Counted from the stretch's first letter, positions 11,076 to 23,818 are shown. The stretch: 64,000 nt of DNA from Verticillium longisporum (GCA_019188255.1 JAETXT010000009.1:558001-622000); one strand, 5' to 3'. The notes: generated by a model from the sequence alone, not told the origin. Program-made: numbers and translations.

Positions 11076-11935
11076 TGTGCTGTCTAGGTGAATTGTCCCA
11101 ATTCCTATGGTGTGATGGACAACCAGAGGGGTGGAGGGGTTGTAGCGATGATGAGACAGACAAGGCAGGCAGTGACCAGGGTCAGACTATGACGAGGGGG
11201 ACGTTCAGGGTATAAAGCAGAAGGAGAGCAATGGGTAGAGAGTAAGTTCAGAAAGCGAAGCCGGAGGGGAGAGGAAGGGGGGGGAAGAGAAGGAGGAGCG
11301 AGCAACGACGGCGACCGTGGTCGAGGTGCAGCCGGCGATGGAGGGCGACTTTATTGACCCGGCTGTTTGAACCGGCAGTGGCCGAGGTGAACGATCCAAA
11401 GGGGAAGCTGCACCTGGGTCCAGCACTGGGCCACTGCGACCACTGAAAAGGACGCGGGATGTGGCCCAGCTGCCGAGGATCGCTTCCGACAGCCTTCCGA
11501 CGTGCGGAGTGCCCCAGTGCCCCAGGCTCCTCTAGCTCCCCTCAAGGACCCCCAGCACACCTCAAGTCAAAGGCAGGCCGCACACAAGAACGTAGCATTC
11601 TTCCGCCGTTCCTCGTTCCCCGCATTGTCCCGTCATCCGGGTAAGTCATCTGCCGCGCCTCTCTTGGCGGGCACGGCCACTGTATTATGTCATCCATAAC
11701 CGTCAACATGTGGCTGGAGCTCTGTCGTCGTAGTTCGTCCCGTCTTATCTTATCAGAGCCCCACGCCGCTGCAGAAAAAAGTTCAAGTCGAGGTGCAGGT
11801 GCGACCAGAGGTCGTCGATGGTGAGGAGGAGCTCATGCGTCTTGTGAGGGCATACGGTCTTCCAATACCATTGCACTACCACGACCACAACCAAGGCACC
11901 TTCATCCGGCCTGCCAACCGACAACCCACGCCACC
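11076..11935. other. Divergent promoter region (CoA-transferase / UTP22)
   Basis: 860 bp with no supportable gene. It contains GGTATAAAGC near 11210, an imperfect TATA-like site, and G/A-rich tracts near 11260-11300. It must hold the 5' control regions of both flanking genes. Confidence 0.55.
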
Positions 11936-14900
11936 ATGGAGTCTGGCGCCAAGAGACGCAAGGTCTCTCACAATGGCGACGCCCCCAAATCCAAACGATC
12001 CGTCGCCATGGCCACGGCCAGTCCTTTCGTCCTGCAGACCGAAGAGCTTCTGAAGGAGGTCAACGTCGACTACGCAGAGACCTTTGACGGCGCCGACGCC
12101 CTTTTGAAGCAGATCAAAGACGTCATTGACGGCATTGCCCCGCAGGAGGCCGCTCCCGTACGAATCCCCATCTTGACTCAACATCGAACACTCGTCTCGG
12201 ACATGAACTACGCTGACCCCCTGCCCCTCTCAGATCTCCGATGCCACGCGCAAGTTCCAGAAGAAGCACCACATCCAGATCCCCTTTCCCGACCCCAAGC
12301 CCGCCGCCGACGCCCCCTACAAGCTCGCCTACGCCAAGCCCGCCGCCTGCAATGTCGTCGGCAGCTACGTCTCGCGCACCATGATCCAGGGCCAGGAGGA
12401 CAAGTGCGTCGACATGATTGTGCAGATGCCCGCCTCGCTCTTCCAGGACAAGGACTTCCAGAACATGCGCTACTTTTACCGTCGCGCCTACTATATTGCC
12501 AACATTGCCGCTGGCGTTCGCGAGGCCTTGGGTTCGTCCGTCGACCTGCTGTTCGAGAACCTCAACGAGAACAGCCTTCTGCCTATTTTGACCATCCTTC
12601 CCAAGGTCGAGTCAGAGGACGAGAAGAAGGGTGACAAAAAGGCGGGAAAATCCGAAGAAGACGACTCGGAAGAGGAGGATGATGACGAAGACGAAGACGA
12701 CGACGCCGAAGACGAAGCTGAATACGCCATCCGCATCATCCCCTGCGCCCCCGATGGCCTCTTCGCCAAGTCCAAGCTCATCTCCACGACAAATAACAAC
12801 AAGGCCGACGGCGCAGACGCCCCGACCCCTTTCTACAACTCAACCCTCAAGGCGGAGGAGACATTCGTCACATATCTGCGCGTCTTGACCCGCGCGAGGA
12901 CCCAATGCAAAGCCTTTGCGGATGCCTGCATCCTCGGCAAGGTCTGGCTCGAGCAGCGCGGACTCGGCGGCAACATCTCGGGCGGAGGCTTCGGTCACTT
13001 TGAGTGGGCCATCACCATGGCGCTACTGCTGCAGAAGGGTGGCAGAAACGGCCAGGCGGCTCTGTCGTCTTCCCTCAGCAGCACGGAGCTGTTCAAGGCC
13101 ACTGTTCAGTTTCTCGGGTCCACGGACTTCGTCGCCAAGCCCTTCGTCTTTGGCACGTATGCTCGTGGCGAAGACGCGATTCGCGAGGCAGGCCCCGTCA
13201 TGTTTGACGTGGACCGTGAGCTCAACATCCTGTTCAAGATGAGCCCCTGGTCTGCGAACCTACTGAAGTACCACGCCGGCATCACGCTGGAGCTGCTCAA
13301 CGCCAATGTCGCTGACCAGTTTGAGGCGGCCTTCATCACAAAGGTCGATCTCCCGCATCAAATGTATGACATCAACATTGAGATTGAAGACATCGACCTC
13401 GAGCGCAACAGCGCCGCAGCAGACCGGCAAGGACCTTTCTGGAACTTCAGCTCAAAGGTGCACAAGACGTTGAAGAAGGCACTGAACGACCGCGCCGCTC
13501 TCATCCACATTAAGCTGCCGGAACAGTCTGCATGGGAGCTCGACACGCAGCCCGAGTCGAGTACGCCGAGCGTGCTTATCGGAGTCGTCTTTGACCTGGC
13601 CAACATGGCCAAGCCCATGGAGTATGGTCCGTCGGCCGAGTCGCAGAAGGAAGCCGCCAGGTTCCGTCAGTTCTGGGGTGACAAGTCGGAGCTGCGAAGA
13701 TTCAAGGACGGTAGCATCCTCGAGTGTGTCCCCTGGCAGCAGACGTCTGCGGCCGGCATCTGCGAGTAGATTACCCGCTAGGCGCTGAAGCTGCAAGCGG
13801 GCGACGAGGAGAGGAAAATGCACTTCTACGGCGGCAAGACGCCGGAAGGTCTCGAGTTCACGCCCGTCGACAAGGAGGCTTTCGACGCGGCGAGGCGCGC
13901 TTTCCAGACGATGGAGCACGATCTTCGCAGTCTCGAGGACCTGCCCCTTTCCATCAGGCGGTTGGCCCCTGTTGTTCCCGAACTCCGCTACGCCTCGATT
14001 CAGCCGCCCGTCATCGGCTTCCACAAGGGCACTGCCGTTCCTATGGACGTGGCGCTCACGTTCGAACCGTGGAGCAAGTGCCCGGTGACTGTGGTGGCGA
14101 TCCAGGAGGCCAAGATTGATTTCCTGCTCGACATTGACCGGAGGTTGAAGGCCGCCAAGGACAACATCACAACGTGCCTCGGCCGTGACAATGCCGTCCG
14201 CGACTCGGACAACCTGGCTTTCCTCGACGTCGTCTACGAGAACGGCGCGGCGTTCCGACTGCGCGTCCACTCGGATCCCGAGGAGACCCTTCTCGAGCGC
14301 CAGGCAAAGAACAAGACCCTCGACCCGTACGTTCGGCTCGCCGCCGAGGAGACGCTGCACAAGATCCGCTGGCAGAACAATGACCTGCCGCTCCACACGC
14401 AGTCCATCGCCAGCTTCTGCACGCGCCTCCCCGCCCTCTCGCCCGCAATCCGCATGACCAAGCACTGGTTCAACAGTCACAAGCTGACGGGCCAAATTTC
14501 CGAGGAGCTCATCGAGCTCATTGTGCTCCACGTCTTCCTGCGCCCGCACCCGTGGAAGATCCCCTCAAGCGCGCAGTCCGGCTTCCTGCGCACGCTCCTC
14601 TTCCTCTCCCGCTGGGACTGGCGCACGCAGCCCCTCGTCGTCGACTTTTCCGACGACATGTCCCCAGAGGACGCGGCCCTGTCGCAAACGACGCTCGCGG
14701 CATGGCGCGCGCGCGACCCCAACATGAACCACGCCGTCCTCTTCGTCGCCACTTCCAACGACCCAACGGGCCAGTCCTACACACGCACGGCGCCGACGAA
14801 GCTCTCGGCGACGCGCATGACCCGCCTCGCCAAGTCGGCCGTCCGCCTCGTCCGCGAGCAGGACGTCGCGCTCGAGATTGACGCCCTCTTCGAGCCGTCC

Positions 14901-15308
14901 CTCGCAGACTACGACTTCCTCCTCCACCTCTCGTCCAAGGAGACGAAGCGCGTGCTCCGCGACGCCGCCGCCGACGCGGGTGCGCGCCACTCGGCGTTCA
15001 AGAACCTCGACGCCCGGACGGGCAAGGTGCCGCTCCCGCTGGCAAGGCATCCCGTGGATGTGCTGCTCGGCGAGCTCGAGGCCGCGTACGAGGACAGTCT
15101 CATCTTCTTCCGCGGCGGGCGCGGCGACGCCGTCGTCGGGGCCATCTGGCAGCCCAAGCTCCGGAGGCAGGCGTTCCGGGTCGGCTTGCCTTTTAACTTT
15201 TCGGCCGTCGAGGACGGGGACGAGGTCGAGGTGAACAAGGGGGCCGTCTTGTTGGAGGTTGCGAGGATTGGGGGGGACATGATTAAGAGGATCGAGGTTG
15301 CAGAGTAG
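11936..15308 (+). CDS. utp22: U3 snoRNP / SSU processome protein UTP22 (Nrap family), two in-frame TAGs
   Basis: Nucleolar SSU-processome component needed for 18S rRNA maturation. Exon 1 is 11936-12157, a 76-nt intron follows, then exon 2 is 12234-15308 (1098 codons). The N-terminus has a basic KRRKVSHNG signal. An acidic Ser/Glu/Asp block lies near residues 213-237. The nucleotidyltransferase-like Nrap folds show GGFGHFEWAITMALLLQKGG, FDLANMAKPMEYGPSAESQKE, FWGDKSELRRFKDGSILE and, later, the PHPWKIPSSAQSGFLR segment. The frame contains TAG at 13767-13769 and 13779-13781 (residues ~586 and ~590), between WQQTSAAGICE and ALKLQAGDEE. Coding sequence is intact and family-like on both sides, and no plausible intron removes the stops. 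From memory of homologs, the first position is normally Gln. The gene is normally essential, so a true null would be surprising. Confidence 0.9.
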
Positions 15309-15535
15309 ACTGCGTGGATACGCATGTCGGGCCGTGGCTTGCGCGTATCTACAGACCATGGTTGGGTCTGACGTTGATATCCTTGATAATACCATTTTGT
15401 TGAATTGCAGCTCGTTCGTCGCAATACAATGCCGTCTAACATGACGGGTGTTCTGTAGAATGATGCCTGGCATCGAGCTGGCCGGTGGTATCCCTAGACG
15501 GCTACCCTGACGAGGGGCGACAAAAGAATTCATAC

Positions 15536-15720
15536 TTATTAAAGGTAAGCTCACTCCGAACCGTTATACTATACTTTATATTAGTATATAACTAATAAAA
15601 GTAGATTTATCGTCAAATATATCGCCGATTATCTAGTATATAAAACTCCAGAGCATTTTGCTGAGATAAGAGGTGTTGAGAGGGTTCTGAAGCTAGGGGT
15701 CTGTCTGGATGATACCTGTC
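15536..15720. repeat. A/T-rich island, possible RIP-decayed relic
   Basis: Sharp drop in G/C content just after UTP22, rich in TA dinucleotides (ACTATACTTTATATTAGTAT and similar). TpA excess at the expense of CpA is what repeat-induced point mutation leaves. No recognisable element remains, so the origin is inference. Confidence 0.45.
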
Positions 15721-15920
15721 TTTGGCGGATTTGGAGTGCGGCTTAATCTGTCACCCCTTGCCTGAGCAGTCTGCAAAGAGGACGGCACATGTTAACGAGA
15801 CGACCCAAAGGAAGGGTCAGTACCAGCTGCGACGCTGTGCATGACACCGCTTGCTATCCCACTCACGTATCTGTTAGGCACGTCGATGCGGACCGGGGCT
15901 CTGACCATAGGCGCCTCAGC

Positions 15921-15922
15921 GT

Positions 15923-16013
<91 letters not shown>

Positions 16014-16025
16014 TGTCTTCTGTCT
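15921..16025. repeat. 7-bp microsatellite (TGTCTTC)n
   Basis: About 13 to 14 copies of TGTCTTC, nearly perfect except near the right end, where a copy is shortened. Non-coding. Confidence 0.95.
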
Positions 16026-16742
16026 CGATGTCATCCCTCGCATTGGTAATGCCAGCCCTGCCCGACTCACGGGGTAACAAACCCAAGACTCTGAGATATC
16101 AGTCACACAGCCCTTTCCAGCTCATGGGCGTGGAGTCCGTTCGCAAGCTACACACGTACACCGGTCCTAAGCTCCGAGGTTCAAATCAGCCAATCCTAGT
16201 CAGCGCTATGCATGCGTTCCCATCGCAAGGTTCGTGCGACCGGGCTGGTTGAATCCCACTACGTCGGGCTCAGGCACTCAATCCACAACCACGAATGCAG
16301 CCCAGCAAACCAGCCGCGCTCAGAGTCGGTGACCTGCCGACCTAGCCACGAGCCAGCCATGCTTGTGCAGAGGACAGCCTTTGACTTGTATGCATCATTT
16401 CGTAACGGCCTGCTGAGCTGGACCGGGATTTGCATTGTCTTTCACTGCCTTCAACTTTACATGTCTTCGCGGTGCTGATCGGACTTTGTGGTCTTGCTTC
16501 AACACTGGCTGGTGAAACTTCTGTTATATTCCTCGGCATCCCACCGAGAGTTCACATGTGCCTCACTCGCACATAATAATAGATCGTACCGTGAGCTTCG
16601 GTCATATGTTGGATGTCCGACAGCCGTGTGGTCGGCTCGCCTCTTGAGCCCTGGGCATTCAATCAACCCGGAAGCAGTCGGCTTTTGCTATTCTATACGG
16701 CAGGTCCTTACGCTGTCGTATACAAGACAGACTCAGAACTTG

Positions 16743-16775
16743 CTCACCAACAGCTCACCAACAGCTCACCAACAG
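16743..16775. repeat. 11-bp tandem repeat, three copies
   Basis: Three perfect copies of CTCACCAACAG. Non-coding, 230 bp from the POM152 stop codon. Confidence 0.9.
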
Positions 16776-17007
16776 CCAGTCAGTACTCTGTCAAAGCTCA
16801 CGCGGTAACAATGCACAATCGAACCTGAATATCCCTACATAATCAAACGCCATGCCGTGGTATAGATGTCCCGCGGTGCCGCACTGCACCTCGCCAGAAG
16901 CAGCCCGCCCGTGCTGGACCTTCCCTCATTGCCCATCCCAGCACCCCTGTTCCAACTCATCTCCCATCTTCCGCCCGCATACGTCGCCTGCGGCTCTCGC
17001 CTGCGGC

Positions 17008-20000
17008 CTAATACTTCAGCAGCTTCTGGTCCTTGCCGTCCTGGACCTGCTGCGTCGAGAAGGAGCAGAACTTGTCCTTGATGGCGACGACCTCGTACGT
17101 GCCCTCCTCGCTCGCGCGGATCACAGTGCTTGTCTCGTACGAGACGCCGCGCTTCGTCTCGAGGACCTCGACCTTCTGGCCCCGCTTTGGGTTCGAGCTG
17201 CGCGTATACGTAAACTCAAACGGCGGCGTGCCCCAAAACTCAAAGTGAATCTCGACCTCGTTGCCCTGGTGAATGTCGACGCGCGTCTGCTTGCCCTTGC
17301 TGATCCGCACGGCGGGGAGCGGGTGGATCGTCTTGGTGATGTCGACCGAGGCGCGGCACTCCGAGGCCTTGTCCGAGACGGACGTGATGGTGAAGTCGCC
17401 CGGCGTCTCGGCCACGCGCCGGAAGCTGGTCGTCTGTGACTTGGCCTTGCGCTGCTGGCCTTGGAAGTCGTACCAGATCTCGAACGGCGGCGTGCCGGAC
17501 AGGGTGTACGCGATGCGCTCGCCCACGCAGAAATCTTCCCGCGTCTCGAGGGGATAGATGGCCGGGGCATCGTAAAGGTGGACCTGCACCGAAGGCGCGT
17601 TGAGGTCGTACCGCTGCAGGCAGCCGCGCGCGTCGCGGACTTCGCGGATCCGCACGTGCTGCACACCGAGGTGGAGATGCTGTCGCGGCATCTGGATCGA
17701 GTACGAGCTGGTGCTGATGCTGGGGATCCGGTAAACCTCTGGTACCGTTCCTCCGTGGTGCTTAATCTCAAGCTCGAGGTAAAAGGGCGCAATGCCGGTG
17801 AGCGTAATGGGAATCTTGTCCTCGTTGTCCTGCTCCGACTGGCAGTACTTGAACGACTGTCCAGGTTTCACAAAGGATGCAGAGGGCTTGGCGTTGACGC
17901 GCTGTCGCACCACAAGAGGAGTGAAGTTCTTGTCGCTATCGTAGAGAACGTCTGCCAGCGCCGAAAAGGTGTACGTGTACTCGCCAGCCTTGGACGTGTC
18001 CATGGCGATGGTAGCCCGGTTCTGAGCAGCGTCGAAGTCCTTTGTGCTCCTGGAATCGGCGCCGCGGAGGGGCTTGTGGCGGACCAAGTACTGGACGTGG
18101 TAGGGCGAAGCGCCTGCGATTATTAGCATGAAAGAAGCAAGAGTTAGGGCCGCAGTTGGACTCACCCGCAAGGTTCAGATCGAGGCCGTCAATGTCGCCC
18201 TCGCACACGTCAAGTTTGATGAAGCCAGATGTCGCAGGAGAGATTGTGTCTGACTGGACGAGGCTGATCTCAGGCCGAGCGTACCAGTCAACCTCGAAAC
18301 GCGATGCCTGGGGATCGACAGTGCCAGGGCACTGCTTATCAGTCACGTCGACAATCTCATAAGTACCCTTGGATTTGACGACGATCTGGTCGTTAGGCTT
18401 GGTCGCCACCTTTTGAAGTACCTCGCCGTTGCCGTTGAGGTTGCGGTACGAAATCGTCCATGGCGCTTCACCCTGGAGGCGAAGAGGAAGGTTCACCTTG
18501 GCATCCTCGACAGCCATGACCTTTTGCTTCTTCTCGGCCAAGCCGAAAGCTGCTCGGGGTCGCTGTCTCCTGACGGAGATCTTGACCTCGTTCTCCAGAT
18601 GGTTGCGGCAGCCGGCCTTGTCCTGAACGCTGCTGAGGGCGAGAACATGGTCTCCACCCTTGGTGAATGGCGGTGTCTTGATCTTGTAATGCTTAGACTC
18701 GATGCCGGTAACACGCTCCGTCTTGCGCTTGCCATCGTGGACGAGCTCCCACTCCAAGGTGAAGGGAGCGTCGCCAACGAGACCAATGTTCACCTCGACC
18801 TGCTCTTCCAAGCAAGCGTTGATGACGCCGGTGTTGTGTTCGATGCGCGCCACCGCCGCTGGCTTGACATTTTGTTCGAGAACCATGTCGGGGCCAGAAA
18901 GCGTATGGCCCTTGTAGATGGCATCGTCCACTGACTTGAAGATGTACCTGTGAAGGCCAGCTTCTGTGGGCCGAAGAAGCAGCTGCTGGCGATGACCCGG
19001 CACTTCGGCGTATTCGGCCTTTCTGCGGCCATTGTGCTCGACGTCCCAGCGGACGACAAAAGGCGGCGTGCCGGTAAAGTCAACATCGACTCGGAGGCCG
19101 ACTGAGTTGCCGGCGCACTTGTCGGGAATCTCTTCGGCGCGCAAGGAGAGGGTTGGCTCGAGAGGGTTGAGCAGGAGGCACGATGAGGGTTCCTGAACCT
19201 CGCCTTCACAAGAGCCAGAGGAGACAGAGGTCAAGGTGTAGAGGCCGGGTTCGGAAACAGATGGCCTGTCCTTCGAGTTCTTGGCCGTGTGCGACCCTGT
19301 TTTGACCTGATCACCATGTTCTCCGCCGCTCGTCAAGCTGTCGATGGGCGAAAACTTCCACTCCAGCGTGTGCGAAGTATCCTCGGGAATTTTGCCTCCA
19401 GAGGAGGGGATGTGAAACGCGACGGGCAGCCTCGACGCCTTGCCCTTAGCAACCTTCAGAGGCGTCCTCAGGTCGCATCCCCTGAGTTGGGCGCTCGGGC
19501 GCTCCTTGACCTCGAAGTTCCGGACGAGGTGCTTCGGGCGAGGGTGATAGTCCAGGTCAGGGCCTCCATCGCCATACTTCTGCACGTTGCCGAAACCGTC
19601 ATGAACCTCGGTCACAGCGTACTGCCACTGGCCGGATGTGTCAAGGGTCTCGTTCAGTCGGACCTCGACAGCCTGAGGCTTGACCCAGGCAGAGTCGCCG
19701 CTCTGGGGAAGCACAAGCGCCGATGATTGTGAGCCGAGGAGAGGCGAGGCAAAGTCGTCTGGCTGAAGGCTCTGGAAGTGGAAGCTGTGGTCCTTGCCAT
19801 TGATGGTCCTGCTGTAGTGGATCTTCAGCGGCGGGGTGCCGGTGACGTCGATGAAGAGGTCGGACAAGTCTCGCTTGCAGCGATCCGACGCCTCTGTCTT
19901 GCGGAACTCAACCTTGGGGCACGGGACAATGTAGGTATCCTTGGTGACTCGCTTGACCTCGAGCTTGTAGTTGTCGAGCACCTTGCCCAGGCGGGAGATA

Positions 20001-20928
20001 CCAGGCTTCTTAAGCGGGATATCGACGGAGACGGGGTTCGAGTCGACCATGAGATCCTTGATACCCTTGGCGATCTTATTGACCTCCTTCTTGGTCATCC
20101 TGATCGTCTCCTCTTCGTCGGTCTGCAAGTCGATGCGAATGAGCTCGATTTCGGCGGGAATAGTCGAGTTGAACTGCAACGGCACGGAAACAGTATCGCG
20201 GCCCTCGCCGAGGCAGAAGGGAATCTGCTCGTAGTTGAGCACGGCGGAGCTTGGACATGGTTAGCATAGGCGCTCGATAGAAGGGACATGGCACACAGGG
20301 CTTACCCCTCGGGAAGAATGTTGATGATCTGCCTGCCCATGATGAGCGAGTGGTTGTGCAGAATGGAAGAGACCTTGACGCTGTGCTCGGAGACGGAGAT
20401 CTCGCGGTCATAGAAGATCTTGAGGAAGCCAATGAGCCACGGCTGCCAGGGCAGGCCGATGTTGAACATGAGCAGCCAGTTTGTGATCGAGTGGAAGGCC
20501 CAGACGCTGAGGACGGTGGTCTGGGAGAGCTCGAGCCAAGGTATCCTCATCTCGGGGATGCCCATGAGGAAGACAAAGTCAATCAAGACCCATTTGAAAA
20601 AGAGCCACACGGACATGTCGTTGTCCTCTATCAAGCCGACATAGTCGTAGAGCTTCCACGCCCACAGGATAACGTACACCGCGGCGGCGTAGAATCGCTG
20701 TTGCGGGCCATCGAGGAAGGTCAGAGGTATCAGAGGCTCGCTGGCTGTCGATGTTTGAGATGTTGCTGGCGCCAGCGGCAGGGTGGAGGAGAGTCGGGAG
20801 GGCCGTGAGGTGCGAGAGGCCGCTGATGGAGGTGATTCGGAAGGGCTGAGAGGAACTCTTCGCCTCGGGGCTGCGGTCCCCGGGGTTTGTGGGAAACCAC
20901 CAGTCCGCTGTCTGGGTGTGTCGCTCAT
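17008..20928 (-). CDS. pom152: Nuclear pore membrane protein POM152
   Basis: Transmembrane nucleoporin of the luminal ring that anchors the nuclear pore complex in the nuclear envelope. Model: exons 20928-20306, 20249-18166 and 18113-17008, introns 56 and 52 nt, total 1270 aa, the usual family length. The N-terminal ~70 residues are Ser/Pro/Arg-rich (nucleo-cytoplasmic side). They are followed by hydrophobic segments ([35 protein letters not shown], and around [15 protein letters not shown]). The long luminal part carries repeated Ig-like units marked by GTPPF-type turns: [72 protein letters not shown]. Intron 1 uses an AAG acceptor with CTAAC upstream. It is convergent with UTP22 and divergent from the UCH gene. 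Confidence 0.95.
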
Positions 20929-22040
20929 GGCTGCATGCCGGTTGGGATCGCAAAAAGGACGAAAGGTTGGGCAGCGGGTAGAGGAGCCTGCTGATGTGGT
21001 ATAGGGGTATCAAAGACCGACCATAAATCAGATGCTCCAATGTTGAGAGAGCTTGGGTGGTGGCCTTTGGAAGGGTGAAGAAGGCCGACTGGCGGGTGGA
21101 AAATGATGGCTCTGCGTGAATGAATGTCTTCACGTCTCTGGACGCGACGGGTCCTAGAACAACGCTTTCTTTGGTACGTGGGGCACAGCTCCTGGCAGCT
21201 CGGTTTGTTGACGGTTCATGATTGGCCTTTTGAATTAGATAATCGACGGTGAGCTTTTACACAGGGCAACTTTGGATAGCCTTGTGGTAAATTGGATCCA
21301 GCGCCTGGTTTGCGGTGTGAATCTGCTGCAACACCAGCTCGTCGCACAGGGTGAATGCGACGACGGGTTTCTCGGTGATGCTCTAATTACCTTTATAAAG
21401 GCATGCTCTTGCTATCACATTTTATCCTGCTTATCGTCGCCAGAGCGCTTTAGGCAACTCGCCATACCTTATTCTCATTCTCAGAAAGCCATCTACTAGG
21501 ATGCTGCAATGATTCTTTGATGCTACAACCCAGCACATCCACTTGACCACCTCTCTCTGTTTGAGGATCCCGACAGATCGCTCCCTCAGTCGACGAGCCT
21601 CATGTCTGAATATTGCTCCAGAGCGATGTGATAATCTGCAACTGAAGGTGTGTATAAAAGTTCTTTCAAGTTGCCTGAAGAACATGGTCAGGCCCTGAGT
21701 GGAAGGCTCGCTCTTGCCTGCCACAATCCGCGTTTGCCTGATTCTAGTATCATCAACTCTCAATATCGACCTGATTTCTGCCTGCTGCAAACAACTCCCC
21801 ACGTTCATGTATCCTATTGACGAATGGCACAATGGGCAAAAATCCATCATATTGTAATGGGATCCTTCCATGCTGAAGTCCTGAACCTGCCAGAACCCTA
21901 TTTGCATGACTTGCACCTACCACTTCATCCTCGCCTACACACCTCATCTTAACCCACCTTCCATCACTATATCTTCACCCCAAGAAACTCACCATCCCAT
22001 CACGACTGCAATCTCTCTGCCCCTATATACGCCAACTCTC
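20929..22040. other. Divergent intergenic region (POM152 / UCH)
   Basis: 1.1 kb. Frames of up to 161 codons (for example 21431-21916 on -) lack codon bias and sit where both promoters must be, so I do not call them. The last 130 nt before 22041 are rich in CA, TC and ACC and look like a 5' leader. Confidence 0.55.
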
Positions 22041-23818
22041 ATGTCCCTCGTCACCAAACCTACACGGCGCACCATGGGTCGAACTGATGTGGCTGATCCC
22101 CATGATGACTCGGCTATTGACGTTTCCGAAGGTCCGATTACAGCAAAGTCCCAGGCCGCCGTCGCCGACGAGCCCGATGAGCTCATAACTGTGACTCCCT
22201 TGCCGACTCCCGCCGTCACGAAGTCCGCCGTTACGTCTGTCGTCAAGTCAAAGGGCAAACGGAAGCGAGCACTCCTTCCTGATACTGACTACGACGCAAC
22301 CGACGAGCTCGCCATCATGGACGACACCAAGGGGCCGGAGCGTAACCCGAAGCGCAAGGCTACCGAGGCCGTCGTGACGCAGAACCGTTCGTCGGAGGAT
22401 ACCCTCAAGGAGGCCTTGGCACCCGTCACCATGGAGGATATTCACCAGTGGACCGGCTGGTGCGAGCTCGAGTCTGAGCCGGTATGTCCTTTTTTTTTTG
22501 CCCCTTCACAAGTATCCTCCAGCGTCACTAACAGCTTGGCAGGCTTTTTTCAACGCCATTTTGCGCGACTGCGGCGTCAAAGATGTCAAGATTCAAGAAC
22601 TCTTCAGCCTCGACGAGGATTCTCTGCAGCTCCTGCCCCAGCCCGTCTACGGCCTCATTTTTCTCTACCAGTATTTCGCCCAAGACTGCGAGGTCGACGA
22701 TGAACAGGGTCAAGACCACGGTATCTGGTTTGCCAATCAGGTATCTTCCCACTCCCTCCTGCCTTTATGTCTTGAACGCTCCTGACAGACAACAGACAAC
22801 AGACAATGCCTGCGCGACAGTCGCCATGATGAACATTGTCATGAACAGCGACGTCGAGCTAGGGCCCGAGCTGCAGTCCTTCCGCGACTCGACGAAGGAC
22901 ATGTGCTTCGCCCTGCGCGGCCACGCCCTCAGCCAAAACGCCCACATCCGCACGATCCACAACTCGCTCACGCGCAAAATGGACCACCTCAACGCCGACC
23001 TCTGTCTCAGCAACAGCGCCGCGGCCTTTAAGAAGAACGCCAAGAAGCGCAGCAAGGCGGCCGCCGCAGGCACCACGACGCCCAAGAAGAAAAAGAGCAG
23101 CGCCGCGGCGGCGACGCCCAAGCGCAAGAAGAAGACCAAGTTCGACTCGGACTCGGGCTTCCACTTCATCGCCATCGTCCCCGCCAACGGCGCCGTCTGG
23201 GAGCTCGACGGCCTCAAGAACGGGCCCGTCCGTCTGGGCCCCATGGACGACGACGCCGACTGGGTCGCGGCCGCGACGCCGTTCATCCAGGACCGCATGC
23301 GCCAGCTCGGCGAGGACTCGGTCCACTTCAACATGATGGCGCTGTGCAAGAGTCCGCTGGCGGCGGCGGCGGCGCGGCTCGCGCAGAGCGTGCGCCAGAT
23401 GGAGATGCTGCAGGTCCGCGGTCAGACGGCGGGCTACGGCGCCTTTCGGAAGCTGTTGGAGGGGAACGCGCCGCCTCTGGCTGCTGCTGTTGCTGATGGC
23501 GATGGTGGTGGTAATGAGGACGAGCAGCTGGAGAAGTACGGCCTGACGAGGGAGCACGTGGACAAGGCGCCGGTTGATCCCCTGTTCGCGTTCAAGGTGA
23601 ACAATTCTTCCATGGCGACCGAGGATCTGCTGAGGGTGTACGACGAGCTCGTGACCGTGCAAAAGGTCGCCATGGGCGAGTGCAGGGACGAACGGGGCGG
23701 GCTGCGCGTGGATGAGGAGAGGCTCCAGGGTCGGAAGAGGGATCACATGTCGGCCATCCACAGGTGGCTCGAGGCCATTGCTGAGCATGAAGCGCTCGGC
23801 GAGATGCTGAATGTTTGA
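22041..23818 (+). CDS. Ubiquitin C-terminal hydrolase, UCH (peptidase C12) family
   Basis: Cysteine protease that removes ubiquitin from C-terminal adducts. Model: exons 22041-22481, 22543-22740 and 22796-23818, introns 61 and 55 nt, 553 aa. The 147-residue N-terminal extension is charged and has a basic KGKRKRALLP patch. The UCH domain starts at WTGWCELESEPAFFNAILRD and includes the oxyanion segment WFANQ, catalytic Cys ~219 in DNACATVAMMNIVMN, His ~336 in FHFIAIVP and Asp ~351 in WELDGL. The order and spacing fit UCHL5/BAP1-type enzymes with a C-terminal helical tail. A Lys/Ala-rich insert (KKRSKAAAAGTTTPKKKKSS) separates Cys and His. The third intron's acceptor was chosen among repeated ACAACAG units to keep TTDNACAT in frame. 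ATG 22041 precedes a second candidate at 22074; the frame extends further upstream but is leader-like. Confidence 0.92.

Larger units (their letters stand above)
15309..17007. other. Convergent intergenic region, 1.7 kb, with AT island and microsatellites
   Basis: No gene supported. It holds the A/T-rich island and two repeat arrays listed separately. Frames of 60-106 codons here lack codon bias. Confidence 0.6.

Noticed and set aside
9656..11215. 519-codon open frame on + across the CoA-transferase gene
   Set aside because: It is an antisense shadow caused by high G/C at third positions; the minus strand has clear family motifs and splice sites.
13767..13781. Reassignment of TAG to glutamine in this genome
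   Set aside because: TAG is the natural terminator of POM152, the F-box gene, PMK1, SEC24, OXR1 and UTP22 itself.
13726..13781. An intron removing both TAGs in UTP22
   Set aside because: The only GT-to-TAG span (GTGTCC to CGCTAG) has a poor donor and would delete conserved coding sequence.
16175..16205. tRNA T-arm-like GGTTCAAATC
   Set aside because: The flanking bases do not form a T-stem and no acceptor stem or anticodon arm can be drawn.
21431..21916. 161-codon frame on - between POM152 and UCH
   Set aside because: Lies in the shared promoter region, with random-like composition and no codon bias.
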